Part shown: positions 1 to 17,861 of the stretch, in pieces | How positions within the stretch are numbered: the stretch's first letter is position 1 | Layout of the letters: each line of letters starts with the position of its first letter | NCBI GenBank assembly: GCA_003254925.1 | Contig: QANZ01036596.1 | Span: 189,942-253,941, forward strand | DNA: 64,000 bases | Source: Chamaecrista fasciculata | Lineage: Eukaryota; Streptophyta; Magnoliopsida; Fabales; Fabaceae | Direction of reading: 5' to 3' | Made by a program: the position numbers and the translations under genes | Notes under the pieces: model-generated | The model's database searches: none | The model's input: only the letters and a program-made list of their open reading frames with translations | What the model was told of the DNA's origin: nothing

Positions 1-492
1 TTCAAACAAGATTGAATTGGGCCAAGCCTCACAAAAGTTAAAATTTTGTATTCATACCAACACGATAACAAAACCCAAATATTTTATTTTTGAGAGGAAA
101 ACCCAAATATTTCTTTTAAGATCCACTGCACACTTCACATATATTTGACAAAAAGAAAAAGATCCACTCCACACTTCACATATATTTGACCAAAAGAAAA
201 ACATTTCACATATGCTTGTGACCATTTTTACAAGCAAAGTCAAATATGAGAATGAGATCATATTAGATGCTTTAATATTTACATTTTTATTTTAATATCG
301 TATATTACAGTTTACTTAATGAAAGAAATGTTAGATCATTTTTTTAAATAAAAAATAATGTGTGTTATTAGATAGAATACTAAAATCTACTTATTTGCAT
401 CTTGTTTGAGTTGGAGTATGGTGAAAAATAAGATTTTCACTACTTATCAAAATATTCAAGACTTTTAAAACAAAAGTCTTGCTCTGGACTTT

Positions 493-693
493 TTTGTAAG
501 TGGTAGTACCAGCAGTAGAGAGGGATAATTTAATGGAAACCCATGATGACGATGACAATTCTTTGTAAGTGGTAGTACTAGCAGTAGAGAGGGATAATTC
601 AGTGGAAACTCACGATGAATGATGATGATTCTTTATAAGTGATAGTACCAGCAGTAGAGAAGGATAATTCAGTGGAAACTCATGATGAATGAG
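493..693. repeat. tandem repeat, three copies of about 69 bp
   Basis: Three head-to-tail copies start at about 493, 562 and 632. Each begins with a variant of tttgtaagtggtagtac, continues with an agcagtagaga block and ends in a GATGA-rich segment. The copies differ by a few substitutions and small indels. No coding potential is seen. The first 492 bases of the window are AT-rich with no gene that I can support. Confidence 0.85.
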
Positions 694-770
694 ATAAATT
701 GGTTGGTGGTTGTAATGAGGATGATTCAATATGAATATCACTGAAAACTTGATTAGGGGTTGAATGTGGA

Positions 771-1313
771 TCAAGGTAAAACCGGACCGGCCATTGAACC
801 GGCCGAAGGAGGGGTTTAAGGTTCAATGGTTCAACCGGGGTCCAACCGGGGTGGGACCGTTGATAAATAAATAAATTAAAAATGATAAAAAAACCTATAT
901 ATGATAAAATTTTAATTCAAATATTCATAATTAGGTTACAAAATACAATTATAACATTAATATATTAATACAATTTTCATAAATTAACATAAATTAATAT
1001 AGAGATAATCAATTTTCATAATGTTCAACAATATAATATCATCAAGTGACATTTTATGATCACTTTCTCTATCAAATTTTGGTTCATAATCAACATTCTA
1101 TAATATTTGACCCATAATTATAAAAAAAAGACCAAAAAAGTCAAAAAAAAAAAAGAAAAAAAATAAGTCAGGACCGGTTCAACCGGTTTGCCTCCGGTTT
1201 CACCGATTTTTAGCCGGTTTCCTCCGGTTCTCTGCCTGGCCGGTTATTAAAACGACCCGGACTGGCCTAATGGCCGGTTCAACCGGCCGGTCCGGTCCTG
1301 TTTTAATAACTAT
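771..1313. mobile_element. non-autonomous hAT-like element with GC-rich ends
   Basis: The ends are rich in accgg/ccggt words and are roughly inverted: the left starts tcaaggtaaaaccggacc, and the right ends ggtccggtcctgttttaat followed by aacta. The middle is AT-rich and encodes nothing. The flanks tgaatgtgga (left) and tgatgtgga (right) look like an imperfect 8-bp target duplication. The same end type is seen in the element at 30453-31183. Confidence 0.6.
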
Positions 1314-1535
1314 GATGTGGATAGTCAAAATGAACAACTAGAACCACTAACTAGATGACTCAGGCAAATAGTATAATTTTTTTAAAAACAAAATAGATAA
1401 TATAAATCAAGTTTTTAGATTAGTTCAAAAAAACTTTTAAAACAAGAGACAGACAATACAAAAAAGCTAAAATAATTTTGGAGAAAATATATCCTAAAAA
1501 TTTGTTAGTATCAATCATTTCCTTAAATATATTTA

Positions 1536-1749
1536 GGCAAAACACCCTTTCGTGTCTCTAACGTTTGCGGTGATTTTCAATTATGCCCTTAACATTTCAT
1601 TTGTGTCAGTTGTGCCCCATTGTGAAACGTTAGTTTCACATTAAAACGGTAACGATGGTGAAGATATAATTGAAACTAATGTTTCACGTTGGGGACTACT
1701 TACCCAAATCAAAAGTTAGTAGCATAACGCGTACGAAAGGGATTTTGCC
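1536..1749. mobile_element. short TIR element, ggcaaaac family
   Basis: The left end ggcaaaacaccctttcgtg is the inverse of the right end cgaaagggattttgcc, giving an element of about 214 bp. It belongs to the same family as the longer copy at 47377-47952, which shares the phrase gtgattttcagttatgcccc with small changes. The flanks are AT-rich (atatattta on both sides, offset by 2 bases), so the target duplication is plausible but not clean. It lies about 230 bp upstream of the start codon of the AAA ATPase gene and could affect its promoter. Confidence 0.65.
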
Positions 1750-1977
1750 ATATATATTTATTAGAATGGGGACAAAATTAAGAAAACTCAATTGACAATT
1801 CATCATCCTTCATCCATCGTCTTCGTTGAGAACGCGAAGCTTCATTCACACGCACACTTTACAGTTAAACGCACACGAAATCCATCTCTTTTTTTCTTTT
1901 CATCTCTCTCGATCGATGCAAATTGGACTCTCTCGGAAGACGAAGAAGCCAGAGAATGAAATTCCCCTTCTTCAGCC

Positions 1978-8777
<6,800 letters not shown>

Positions 8778-9903
8778 AGTCCTATTCAAAAGTAGTTGAT
8801 GATCAATGTAAATCACAGTGGACTTAACATTTGTATAATAATGGCTAACATTTATTCTTCGTCGTCTTTCCCCACATCTGAATTCATTTTAGTCAAAATT
8901 CATCTATTGATTCCTTGTACAAATATCTATGATTGTAATTTGAAATCTCTTAAAAATGAAACGATCATTTTGTAGGAATATAAAATAGCTCTCAGGTGTA
9001 AGGTCTGTGTTAGCTTCTTCCCCACTTCCCCATTCTTAGTAATCATAATCTTTTGTATGCGTATATTTTTTTTACTTATTCACTTTTTACTCTTTCTTTT
9101 TGTGGGTGAATTTGGTATATTTTCACATCTAGATTCACATATACAACATATATCGCTGTTAAGAGTGAATTTTTTATTATTTACATATTTCGATTTAAAA
9201 AAAAAGGAAGATATTCTAAATTTGAAAAAAAAAAAGAATTGGGTTGCGTCATACATATGAAAGAGTATACAATAATTATGTATTTGACAAATAATGAACC
9301 ATTCTAATTAATTGATATGATAATATTAGGTGATAATTTTATAAAAGATTTGTGTGAAAGGTTTCATGAATTCCTAAGTCATGTCGAGTAGATCTTGTTG
9401 CAAGAATTCTTAATTCAAAAATTAATGTGACAATGATCAGTGTTCAATTGTCAAACTTCGATCAATTGTCGAACTTTGATTACACTGCGGAAACTTTCTT
9501 TTTGGAAAAACACCTTTTGAGTCTCCAAATTTCACATCAAATTTCGATTTTTCAGATAAAATATAATATATATATTTTATTTATTTCATCATGTAAGCAT
9601 TCTACGTCAAGAGTATTTCAACACATTTTAAATATTATAAAAATTTAAAATCTTGAATAAAGATGAAAGAATAAATACACTATTTTCTTTTTTTTTTCGC
9701 CCTTAGTGTTCGCTATGCAGTGAAATTTTTCTAAAGTTTTGACCTCACATTGTATGATGTTGGCCAATTGATTTATTTATTTCTTCAAAAATTTATGAAA
9801 ATCGAGTTTTATTTGTTCCATGTTTCCTGGACATTTGATTTGGTTTGAAGTTTCAATGTTGATGACAGTGTTGGTTCAATTTCACGGAGGTGGAAGCTTT
9901 TTT
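8778..9903. other. intergenic, 3' region of the AAA ATPase gene
   Basis: AT-rich sequence after the stop codon. The first 150-200 bases probably hold the 3' untranslated region and polyadenylation signals. No gene, tRNA or clear transposon is seen. Confidence 0.5.
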
Positions 9904-10240
9904 TTTCTTCTCTTTATTGTGGTTTGATTTGTAGAAAGGTCCAACTCACCCCAAAAGAACTCTGATAAGGAAAGGATTGCACCACTATATATAGAGTTAG
10001 AAAGCTTTTCTTTTCTTCTCTTTATCTTGGTTTGATTTGTAGAAAGGCCCAACTCACTTCAAAAGAACTCTCGTAAGGAAAGGATTGCACCATTATATAT
10101 AGAGTTAGAAAGTTCTTTAACTCAGCAATATGAGATTTCAACACAGCTCCTCACGCCCGACTCGGACGTGAAGTGAGCTCTCATAGGAAAATAGTTGCCC
10201 CAGTATATATATATATATAGTTAGAAGGTCCTTTAACTAA
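9904..10240. repeat. tandem repeat of about 107 bp, two full copies and one partial
   Basis: The phrase ggtttgatttgtagaaagg occurs at about 9921 and again at about 10028. Each is followed by aactca, an aaaggattgcacca block and tatatatagagttagaaag. A third, more diverged partial copy lies near 10170-10240 with a ctctcataggaaaa start and an expanded TA run. No coding sequence is seen. Confidence 0.8.
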
Positions 10241-10538
10241 CCGACGGGACTTCAACATGATTTACCATTTTTCCGCAATTGAATTCCAGAATTTGTGTAG
10301 GTGGAGTGGAAGCTGTGAGTTGTTAGTAGTTTATTGAAAAATGATATACCCTAGAGCTTCTCCGCACTTTCATAACTGCTAAAAGTCTCTAAGCCCTGCT
10401 TATATTTCTATGTCTTAAATTTACAACTGAGATTCTTCTTTCTATTTATTTATTTTCGCTTCCTTTTCTTTTCCTGTATTAATTTCTGAGTTACCAATAG
10501 AAGTAGCTGGCTGTCTAAAATTCTATTATTTTTTTCAG

Positions 10539-12666
10539 ACCAACTACATCGTAGCATTGAAAGTTATCTTTAAGGAACAAATAGAAAACTACAACCTTCA
10601 TCACCAACTGAGGAGAGAGATGGAAATACAGAGCAGAAGGAACTATAGTTGTTTTGTGAGATTACCAATGAAATTCATTGGAGAGATTGAATGGACAATC
10701 AGGCAAAACTGTTTCTTAAATGTTAATTTCAAAGAATGTTGTTTATGCTGATAGTAGCTATTAACTATTGAAGGATTTAGTGAAAATGAGTTTGAAACTT
10801 ACAAAAACCAATATTTTTACTCTCCATCTTTTATCCAAACATCTTATTAGATGAGATTGTAATATTTTTCTCCCTATCATTAAATTCTTCTTACTGTTAG
10901 ATAGACTCTAAATTTTGTTTCTTGTGATAATTTTAGTATATTTTGAGCCTCGCAAAGGCGTTGGCATATTGTCATGAGAAGCATGTGATTCATAGGGATA
11001 TTAAGCCTGAGAATTTGTTACTTGACCATGAGGTATGCCAAATCGACCTTACATATATCTGTTTTCCTTTTACCCTTTGTAGTCTGTTGCTTTTTCACCT
11101 TTTTTTTTTCTAGCGATGTGGATTTTCTTTAATTTTGTATCTTTCAACAGAAACACAGCAAGAATTGGAATTTGTTGGTTCAATTCAAATTATGAAAACT
11201 TTTCCAGTTTATATCAAAATGGTGTTTACTTTTTTGGCCTCTATAAGGGTTTCAGACTTCAGTTGAAAATTCGTTTTTCTGCCTGAAGTTTTGACATATG
11301 TATGAAAGTATATTTAGCTTGATCTTTTGCTTATTGCTTTTCCTTCTCGCATCCCTTTCCTTTCCTCCTCTTCAACCAAATGAAAATGGGAACCATTAAG
11401 AAGAAAAATCCAGGATCATTTTAGGCTTGATTATTGCATTCATTTTTTTATATTAGATGAACCTTTGAGTATCTAGTTTATTCCAGTTTATCATATTAGA
11501 TCATTTCAAAGGTACTCATGCAACTAATTTGACTATGGTAAAATTGCAGGGTCATCTTAAAATTGCAGACTTTGGCTGGTCTGTACAGTCAGAAAGTAAG
11601 AGAAAAATCATGTGTGGAACATTGGATTATTTAGCACCAGAAATGGTACAAAATAAAGAACATGATTTTGCTGTTGCTAACTGGACCTTGGGTGTACTAT
11701 GAGTCTCTTTATGGTACTCCCCCATTTGAGGCTGAGAGTCAAGTTGATACATTCAAAAGGTAATGAAGTTCATGTTCCCCATTATGTGTGATAATAGATT
11801 TGTCACTATTACCAGTAAATCACAGATAATCCCATTTTATGCTTTGAACATGGCTAGATTAGAAAAAAAGAAAAAGATAACATGCAACACTGAAAACCCC
11901 ATAAGGTAAGTTTCAATTTACTATTTACTCATTTATACTTTGGCTCAAAATAATTTTGCTTCCCAATAATCTTTAGTGTCTCTTTCATTTTTCTCACAAT
12001 TTGCTTTGCTGCTACTTAACCTTGTGTTTTTTATTGTCTTAATTTTAAGTTTTAAACCAAATTAATTGTATGGAAGTTTAAATGATGAGCAAAATTATTC
12101 ATTGAAACTTGAAAGTATCCATCATTTGTAGCTTAAACAAATTTATAATACTTTTGAAGCTATAGTAGGGATTAAGCTGACATTTGAAAGCTGAAAATGT
12201 CCAGTTCTTTCCAACAATTGCCTCAAAGCACTAAAAATTAAGAAAAATATACTGTTGAATAATTAAATAGTAATTAAACTAACTATTGTGGGTGTTTAAT
12301 GGTTCATTTTAAACCACAATGTCTATACTGTGTCATGCACTGTTTTATATTATTTGTTATTAATATCTATATTAGTGTCTATGCTTCATAGTGTATGCAA
12401 TTGACTTTCTACAGGATTATGAAGGTTGACCTAAACTTCCCTTCTACTCCTACTGTTTCTTTAGATGCCAAAAATCTTATTGGTCGGATATGTTTATATT
12501 CATTTTCAATTCAAAGCAAAAGCAAACTCTCAGTAAAACTAATCCCATTGTGAAATTGATGCAGCTGTTGGTGAAAGATTCCTCTAGGAGGCTATCTCTT
12601 CAGAAGATAATGCAACATCCTTGGATACTAAAAAATGCTGATCCCATGGTCATCTGCAACAAATAG
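10539..12666 (+). pseudogene. AUR3: Aurora kinase 3-type pseudogene
   Basis: Exon-like pieces in order match plant alpha/beta Aurora kinases, closest in memory to Arabidopsis AUR3. They are 10539 onward ([16 protein letters not shown], with the catalytic lysine region), 10937-11032 (catalytic loop [16 protein letters not shown]), 11550-11759 ([12 protein letters not shown], activation segment and [12 protein letters not shown]), 12415 to about 12487 ([13 protein letters not shown]), and 12565-12666 ([10 protein letters not shown] to the end). Introns are retained, so this is a decayed gene and not a retrocopy. Damage seen: the first exon with the glycine-rich loop is not found upstream; the segment after REMEIQ is unrecognisable for some 25 residues, consistent with a deletion; and about 5 bases are missing after WTLGV, shifting the frame and giving an immediate stop. 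Aurora kinases phosphorylate histone H3 at Ser10 in mitosis; this copy cannot make a kinase. It lies directly downstream of the AAA ATPase, as AUR3 does in Arabidopsis. Confidence 0.88.
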
Positions 12667-12740
12667 AAAACAAATGCAGTCACTAAGAGGGATTGTCTGA
12701 ATTTGAAATCTACAACTGATGTTTTAATATGCATGTAAAG

Positions 12741-13058
12741 CTATGAAGTATGGACACTTCATTTCGACGACGTGTTACCATGTCAGATACGTGTCTGTGT
12801 TCGACACCCACACGACCCATATTCATAAGTTTCAGAATATAAAATCAATTTTTATGATTTTAATATGACAAAAAATAAAAAATGATGACGCATATAGCAG
12901 TACTATGAATAGATATTGTAATTCTTAAAGTTTTTATCAAAATTTATGGATTTTTAATTATTTATATATATGAATGCCGTGTCGTGTTCTGTAATCTTAT
13001 GAATTTGGCGTGTCGGTGTATCCGTGTCGTGTCCCGTGTCCGTATTCATGCTTCATAG
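12741..13058. mobile_element. hAT-like MITE, 318 bp, with 8-bp target duplication
   Basis: Inverted ends ctatgaag / cttcatag are flanked on both sides by atgtaaag (12733-12740 and 13059-13066), a perfect 8-bp duplication as made by hAT transposases. The subterminal regions are GC-rich with repeated gtgtc/gacac words such as cgtgtcggtgtatccgtgtcg's mirror on the left. No open frame of note. It inserted just after the 3' end of the Aurora pseudogene. Confidence 0.88.
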
Positions 13059-13421
13059 ATGTAAAGTCGCTAATATTTTGTAATATGCAAGTCCAGAAGG
13101 TTAAGATGGTAAATCTATCTTCCATATGGTGAATTTGTGAGTGGTTATAAGGAACTGCTAAATGGTGTTTCAAATTCATTAGTACCATGTGTCTATAGTT
13201 AGAGTAAGATGTACTTAAAACTAGGTTGTTTCATGTATACCAGACTGCGGAACAAAAACTAATTTCTCCTACTTCATTTCTCTGATTGATTCAAATATAT
13301 TCATGTGATGATGAATTGATGATGTTGCTGAATATATAGTTTAAGCTTCATGAAGAGCAATTTTCCTATTTCATTAGTCTTTAAAATGGGTAAAAAATAC
13401 ACAAAAAAGGCCAATAGCTTT

Positions 13422-13505
13422 TGTCAGAAGTGGGATTTGAACCCACGCCCTCTCACGAAGACCAGAACTTGAGTCTGGCGCCTTAGACCACTCGGCCATC
13501 CTGAC
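13422..13505 (-). tRNA. tRNA-Leu(CAA)
   Basis: On the minus strand the sequence folds as a class II tRNA. The acceptor stem GTCAGGA pairs with TTCTGAC with one G-T pair. The D arm is TGGCCGAGTGGTCTAAGGC, the anticodon stem CCAGA/TCTGG closes the loop CTCAAGT with anticodon CAA, a long variable arm follows as expected for leucine, and the T arm contains GGTTCAAATCC. No intron. The sequence looks intact, so it is likely functional and transcribed by RNA polymerase III. Confidence 0.95.
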
Positions 13506-13741
13506 ATCTTGGCATTTATATTCATAATTTATTTTAAACTTTATAATATTTTGTCTTGCCTTTTAACATTACCTTTTATCCACAACAATTTCAGTTCAAA
13601 CTTCAAAGCATAAAAGTAAAACACTTTCGAAATGGGTTGTGATCCTCGGTGGACTATGGTAATATTTTGTTAAAAAAGTGCACCTTTAAATGAAATTTAA
13701 AAAAAAAAATTGTTTTATGCAAGTCCAATATAAATATTATA

Positions 13742-14631
13742 GGGTAAAATGCACTTTGGTATCCTGTGGTTAGGACCGAATTCACTTTGATACCCTGAAA
13801 GACAAAATTTGACACTTTGGTACCCTGTGGTTATTTTTCGTCAAGATTTAACAAAAAGTGCTGACGTGACTCAATCTTAGCCGTCGATTTCTACTACATC
13901 TTATCTGTTAGTTTCTATTGTTGCTTAAACCATATTTACTCTTCAACAAGATTTCTTTTGTGCGTTTAGGTCCTCTCCCTTTGATAAAACGATTCAAAAC
14001 ACAACAAATTAAAAGAACTTATGGAGTTTTCTACAATTTCATTTCAAGAACTAGAGAGTTATTAAAAAAAATTGCAGAAAGATCATTAGAGTCTTGATGA
14101 ATCAAAATCTTCCCTTTCTCATAAAACTTCTCTCAACCAAGTCCTTAATTAATCACATATTTAACTGAAATATCATGATCTAGGGACTTTTTTTGTAAAT
14201 TTTGAAACTATTTGGTGGAATTATGTAATTTTTGCAAAAATTTTGTAAAGTTTATCTTCTCACCATCAAACCACACAGTTTTAGGACTAAACCGCATTTT
14301 ATTTCCAGATTTATGATTAATCTGTAATTTTATTCTTTTTTATTATTTTTCATAATTACATTTTGACCCCAAAATTTTGTTATAATTTTCATTTTAGTCC
14401 TCAAATATTATGATCTAGGGACATTTTTGAAAATTTTGAAACTATTTGAGGGCATTTTATAATTTTTGAGAAAGTACTAACAATTTTCCGTTAAATCTTG
14501 ACAGAAAATAACCACAGGGTACCAAAGTGCTAACGGTGCAAACCTCAGGGTACCAAAGTGTCAAATTTTATCTTTCAGAGTACCAAAGTGGATTCGGTCA
14601 TAACCACAGGGTACCAAAGTGCTTTTTACCC
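13742..14631. mobile_element. Mutator-like non-autonomous element, 890 bp, 9-bp target duplication
   Basis: Long inverted ends of more than 100 bp start gggtaaaatgcactttgg and finish with its complement ending in ttttaccc. Each end carries several gggtaccaaagtg units. The flanks aatattata (13733-13741 and 14632-14640) are a perfect 9-bp duplication, the hallmark of Mutator-like transposition. The interior is AT-rich and does not encode a transposase. A half-length relative begins at 57485, and 35306-35814 carries related end units. Confidence 0.9.
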
Positions 14632-14640
14632 AATATTATA

Positions 14641-15044
14641 TATGAATGGTGAATGGACATTCTAAATGTCTAGATTTCTCAAATTTAATCTAACTCATGG
14701 TTCTTAGCCATTTCCATATTTTTGAATAAAGGATGCACGCAAGACTTTTTCAAGAGTGCACTTACAAATATAAGATTGTAGAGTGGAGAAAGTCTGTTTG
14801 GTTTACCTAAACCGTAATTAAAGTAAGCATATCTACTTGCTTTACTATAGTAAATATTCAAGATTTGGTTTGGGAAAAGAATTTTGTAACACAATTCTTC
14901 CGCTCTATTCAATGGTTGGATTGATAGAAAAGAATTTTCTTACAAACATTTGACATTACTAAGATAATTATTCCAACTTAAAGTAATTCATCACCATTCA
15001 ATGTGTAAGTATTGGAGCACAAAAGCAGGATTATAATTAACATT

Positions 15045-15076
<32 letters not shown>

Positions 15077-15649
15077 CTCATGATGTACCTCAATTCCTTT
15101 CTTTTCTTTTTCCCTTTTGCATTGTGATGATACTCTTTCTTTTTTATTCAAATTTAAAAACCAATTAAAAAGATTATAATAACTTTCACTAATTGTAATT
15201 CAGAATCTGCATATACCTATAGCTGTCTAAAATGACCCCTTTTCTTGTTCTTCAACTGTTAATGAGAAATATCAAAATCCAAACCTTCGCAAAAAGTGAA
15301 AAAAGAAGAACAAAGGAATTCTTTTTCTACAGAAGCATATATAGGTAGGATGCTAATTCATCGTATGCCCACTTGAACTTCTTTTAACATCCCACTCCTA
15401 AGTCCCTCTCAATTTACAAGCTATTTTTCTGCTTTATTTATACCAAAAGCAAAAAGATCTTTGGCAGAAGTAACACCACCAACCACTCTCATTCAATCTG
15501 AATCCAAAGGAAGAGAACCAAAAATGGTAAACAAGCTTGTAAGAATCCATATGACATATTTAACATAAACTGCAAACAGTGTAGAAAAATGCAATATAGG
15601 GTTTGATCCAGCAGCTACAATAGAAGGAGAGCCATGAAAGGAAGCTTTG
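14641..15649. other. intergenic, AT-rich, with TA microsatellite
   Basis: No gene recognised. An uninterrupted TA run lies at 15047-15075. The bases from about 15250 to 15649 flank the 3' end of the bL33m gene and probably include its 3' untranslated region. Confidence 0.5.
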
Positions 15650-15823
15650 TCACTTCATTTTTGCCTCTGTAAATAGAACATGACGATTGACCCGAGGATC
15701 GTATTTTCGAAACTCGAGCTTCTCTGTAACCTGCCTGGGTTTCCTCTTCACATAGAAGAATCCAGTACCAGCAGCTGAGACAAGCCTTACAAACATTTGA
15801 GCTTTCTTCTTCTTGTCACCCAT
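15650..15823 (-). CDS. mitochondrial-type 50S ribosomal protein bL33
   Basis: A 57-residue protein of the bacterial L33 family, a component of the large subunit of the organellar ribosome. The start [20 protein letters not shown] is followed by the family core [10 protein letters not shown] and [17 protein letters not shown], ending EAKMK. Length matches bacterial L33 and the short plant nuclear copies (At5g18790 and At3g06320 from memory), which act in mitochondria. No cleavable presequence is evident; the basic N terminus may suffice. The coding part is one exon. A likely 5' untranslated intron runs from a donor at 16707 (GTAAGC on the minus strand) to an acceptor just before 15831, placing the promoter near 16.75 kb. 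It is divergent from the complex I gene at 17862, an arrangement kept with its Arabidopsis homologues. Confidence 0.93.
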   Translation of the reverse strand: MGDKKKKAQMFVRLVSAAGTGFFYVKRKPRQVTEKLEFRKYDPRVNRHVLFTEAKMK

Positions 15824-16822
15824 TCTTTAATCTATCCAAAAACACACTACAAAATACAAACATATCATCAATATATATCATTAATTAAGTATCATGAGAT
15901 TTTTTTTCTATTTTTTCAAGGTTTGATTTACTTTGTGGATCATAAAGTTTCACTCAATTTTCATTATGGTTCTTATGAGTATGTAACTGAAGAGAGGTAT
16001 AGAATAAATGCACAATTTATAATGCAGTATGCAGAATACGTGGAAGTCTATAATGTTGATGCAGTATAGCAGATTATAATTTAGAATTAGTTAAGAGTGT
16101 GAACACAATGTAAATGAGTGTGAAGTGTGAACATAGTAATATAATTGAGTTAGTAATATTCTGATTTCTCTTACCATTTAGCTAAACTTGTTCATGGTAT
16201 CGTATTATAAACCACAGGGACCAAAATAAATATCAGTTGAGCGAAATTGTACATTGGCAAAACTACTTCAAACTTAATTCTAATGTAATCTGCTTGAAAG
16301 CAAAAGCCTTGACATAACAATGAACAGAGACTTCAAAATGACAAAAAAAAAAATCATACAAAGCCATTATAAGCAATTAGATCCACAAGACATAATGAAA
16401 GGGTCTGGGTCATGAATTGAGTTATCATCAGAAACGCACAAAAACACAGATTTAAACTTGGATCACTATGGATAACAAAAATGAGAGCTTAGTGATTTTA
16501 GAGCCCGGAGTAATAAGATGTAATTTGGTCCACAAAATCAAATTCAGAGATCAAATAATCAATCTATTAAAGCAAAAAGATTAATAAAATCTCAAGAAGT
16601 AATCATGGTCATTTCTCGGCAAGCAAAAGAAGAGTCTTTCAGAGCATAGAAGAAACGAAAGCAACAAATAATGTGCAGGAAAAATGGAGAGAAGTTTGAG
16701 AGCTTACAAGAGAGCGAATTGGCCAACGAGAAAGAAAAACCCCAGACAAACCTGATTGGGAATTACGGTAAGCCCTAAAAATTTGAACTTAAAGAAATGC
16801 CCAAAAATGCAATTTTCTGTAA

Positions 16823-17478
16823 GTTAAAGTGCACTTTTGGTACCATTACTTTTACTTAGGTCTCAATTTGATCCCATAATTTTTTGTTGTTGCACTTTTG
16901 GTCTCATATCTTTTGCAGAAGGTTCAAATTTGGTCTCATATCACTTTTGGTCCTATTTCTTTTAGTCAGTTTATAGAATTGCTCTCAAATTTTTACAAAA
17001 AGTTTCACCGCTAGTCCCACCTAATTCAAACATATGGAACCAATTATGCACCTTATCCAAAGCGGTTCGAGTTCTCTGTATTCAGAGGGCCTTTGAATTT
17101 GCCTGTAATTGGATCGCCTGCCTGGTAATGCCAAAATGCTGTCATTTCATTAAATGAGACTGTTATTTTTAATAAATAAGGTCACCACGTGTTGCAATCT
17201 TAGCGGCGAGCAGAAAATCCAACGGTCAAACATTGCTCAACTATAGAGAACTCTAGAGGATCCAATTTCGATCCAAAGATATTGACCAATTTTGCAAGCT
17301 AATCAAAAGATGAGATCAATTATGCAACCTAACCCAAGAATATGAGACCAAAATTGCAACATGAGACCAAATCTTCAACTTAAGCAAAAGATACGAGACA
17401 AAAAAATGCAACAATAAAAGTTATTGGACCAACATGAGACCTGAACAAAACTTATGGGACCAAAAATACACTTTGACC
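16823..17478. mobile_element. Mutator-like TIR element inside the bL33m/NDUFA8 divergent promoter
   Basis: The left end reads gttaaagtgcacttttgg and the right end ccaaaaatacactttgacc, which are imperfect inverts. Both arms carry repeated ttggtctcat / atgagacc words. Flanking tttctgtaa and tttttgtaa make a 9-bp target duplication with one mismatch. The interior has no transposase-like frame. The element fills most of the space between the two divergent mitochondrial genes. Confidence 0.72.
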
Positions 17479-17861
17479 TTTTTGTAATTACAGAAGTGCC
17501 CTCGTATATAGTTTTATCCACTCACGGTGCATTTTAGCATCTACACTACAATTCCACGTTCAACACTCTCATTCACTGCCCTAATCGTCATTCTGTTCTT
17601 CCTTCAAAGACGAAGATAACACTCTCCGAATCAAGGTGAATGCCTCAGCATTTCCAACTTGATTATTAATTTCCTAGGTTTTTTTTTTCATTCAATTGCA
17701 GTTTAGTTAATTTTCCCGAGAAAACGAAGGAAAAGAAAATAAGATCCTGAGTTTCGAAATCAAATTCCTTTATTCTTCGTTCTCTCGGGATCCAAACAGG
17801 ATTTTACTGATGAAGGTGGTGTTTCAATTTAGAAGAAGCTAAGCGATCGGTCGAATTGGAA

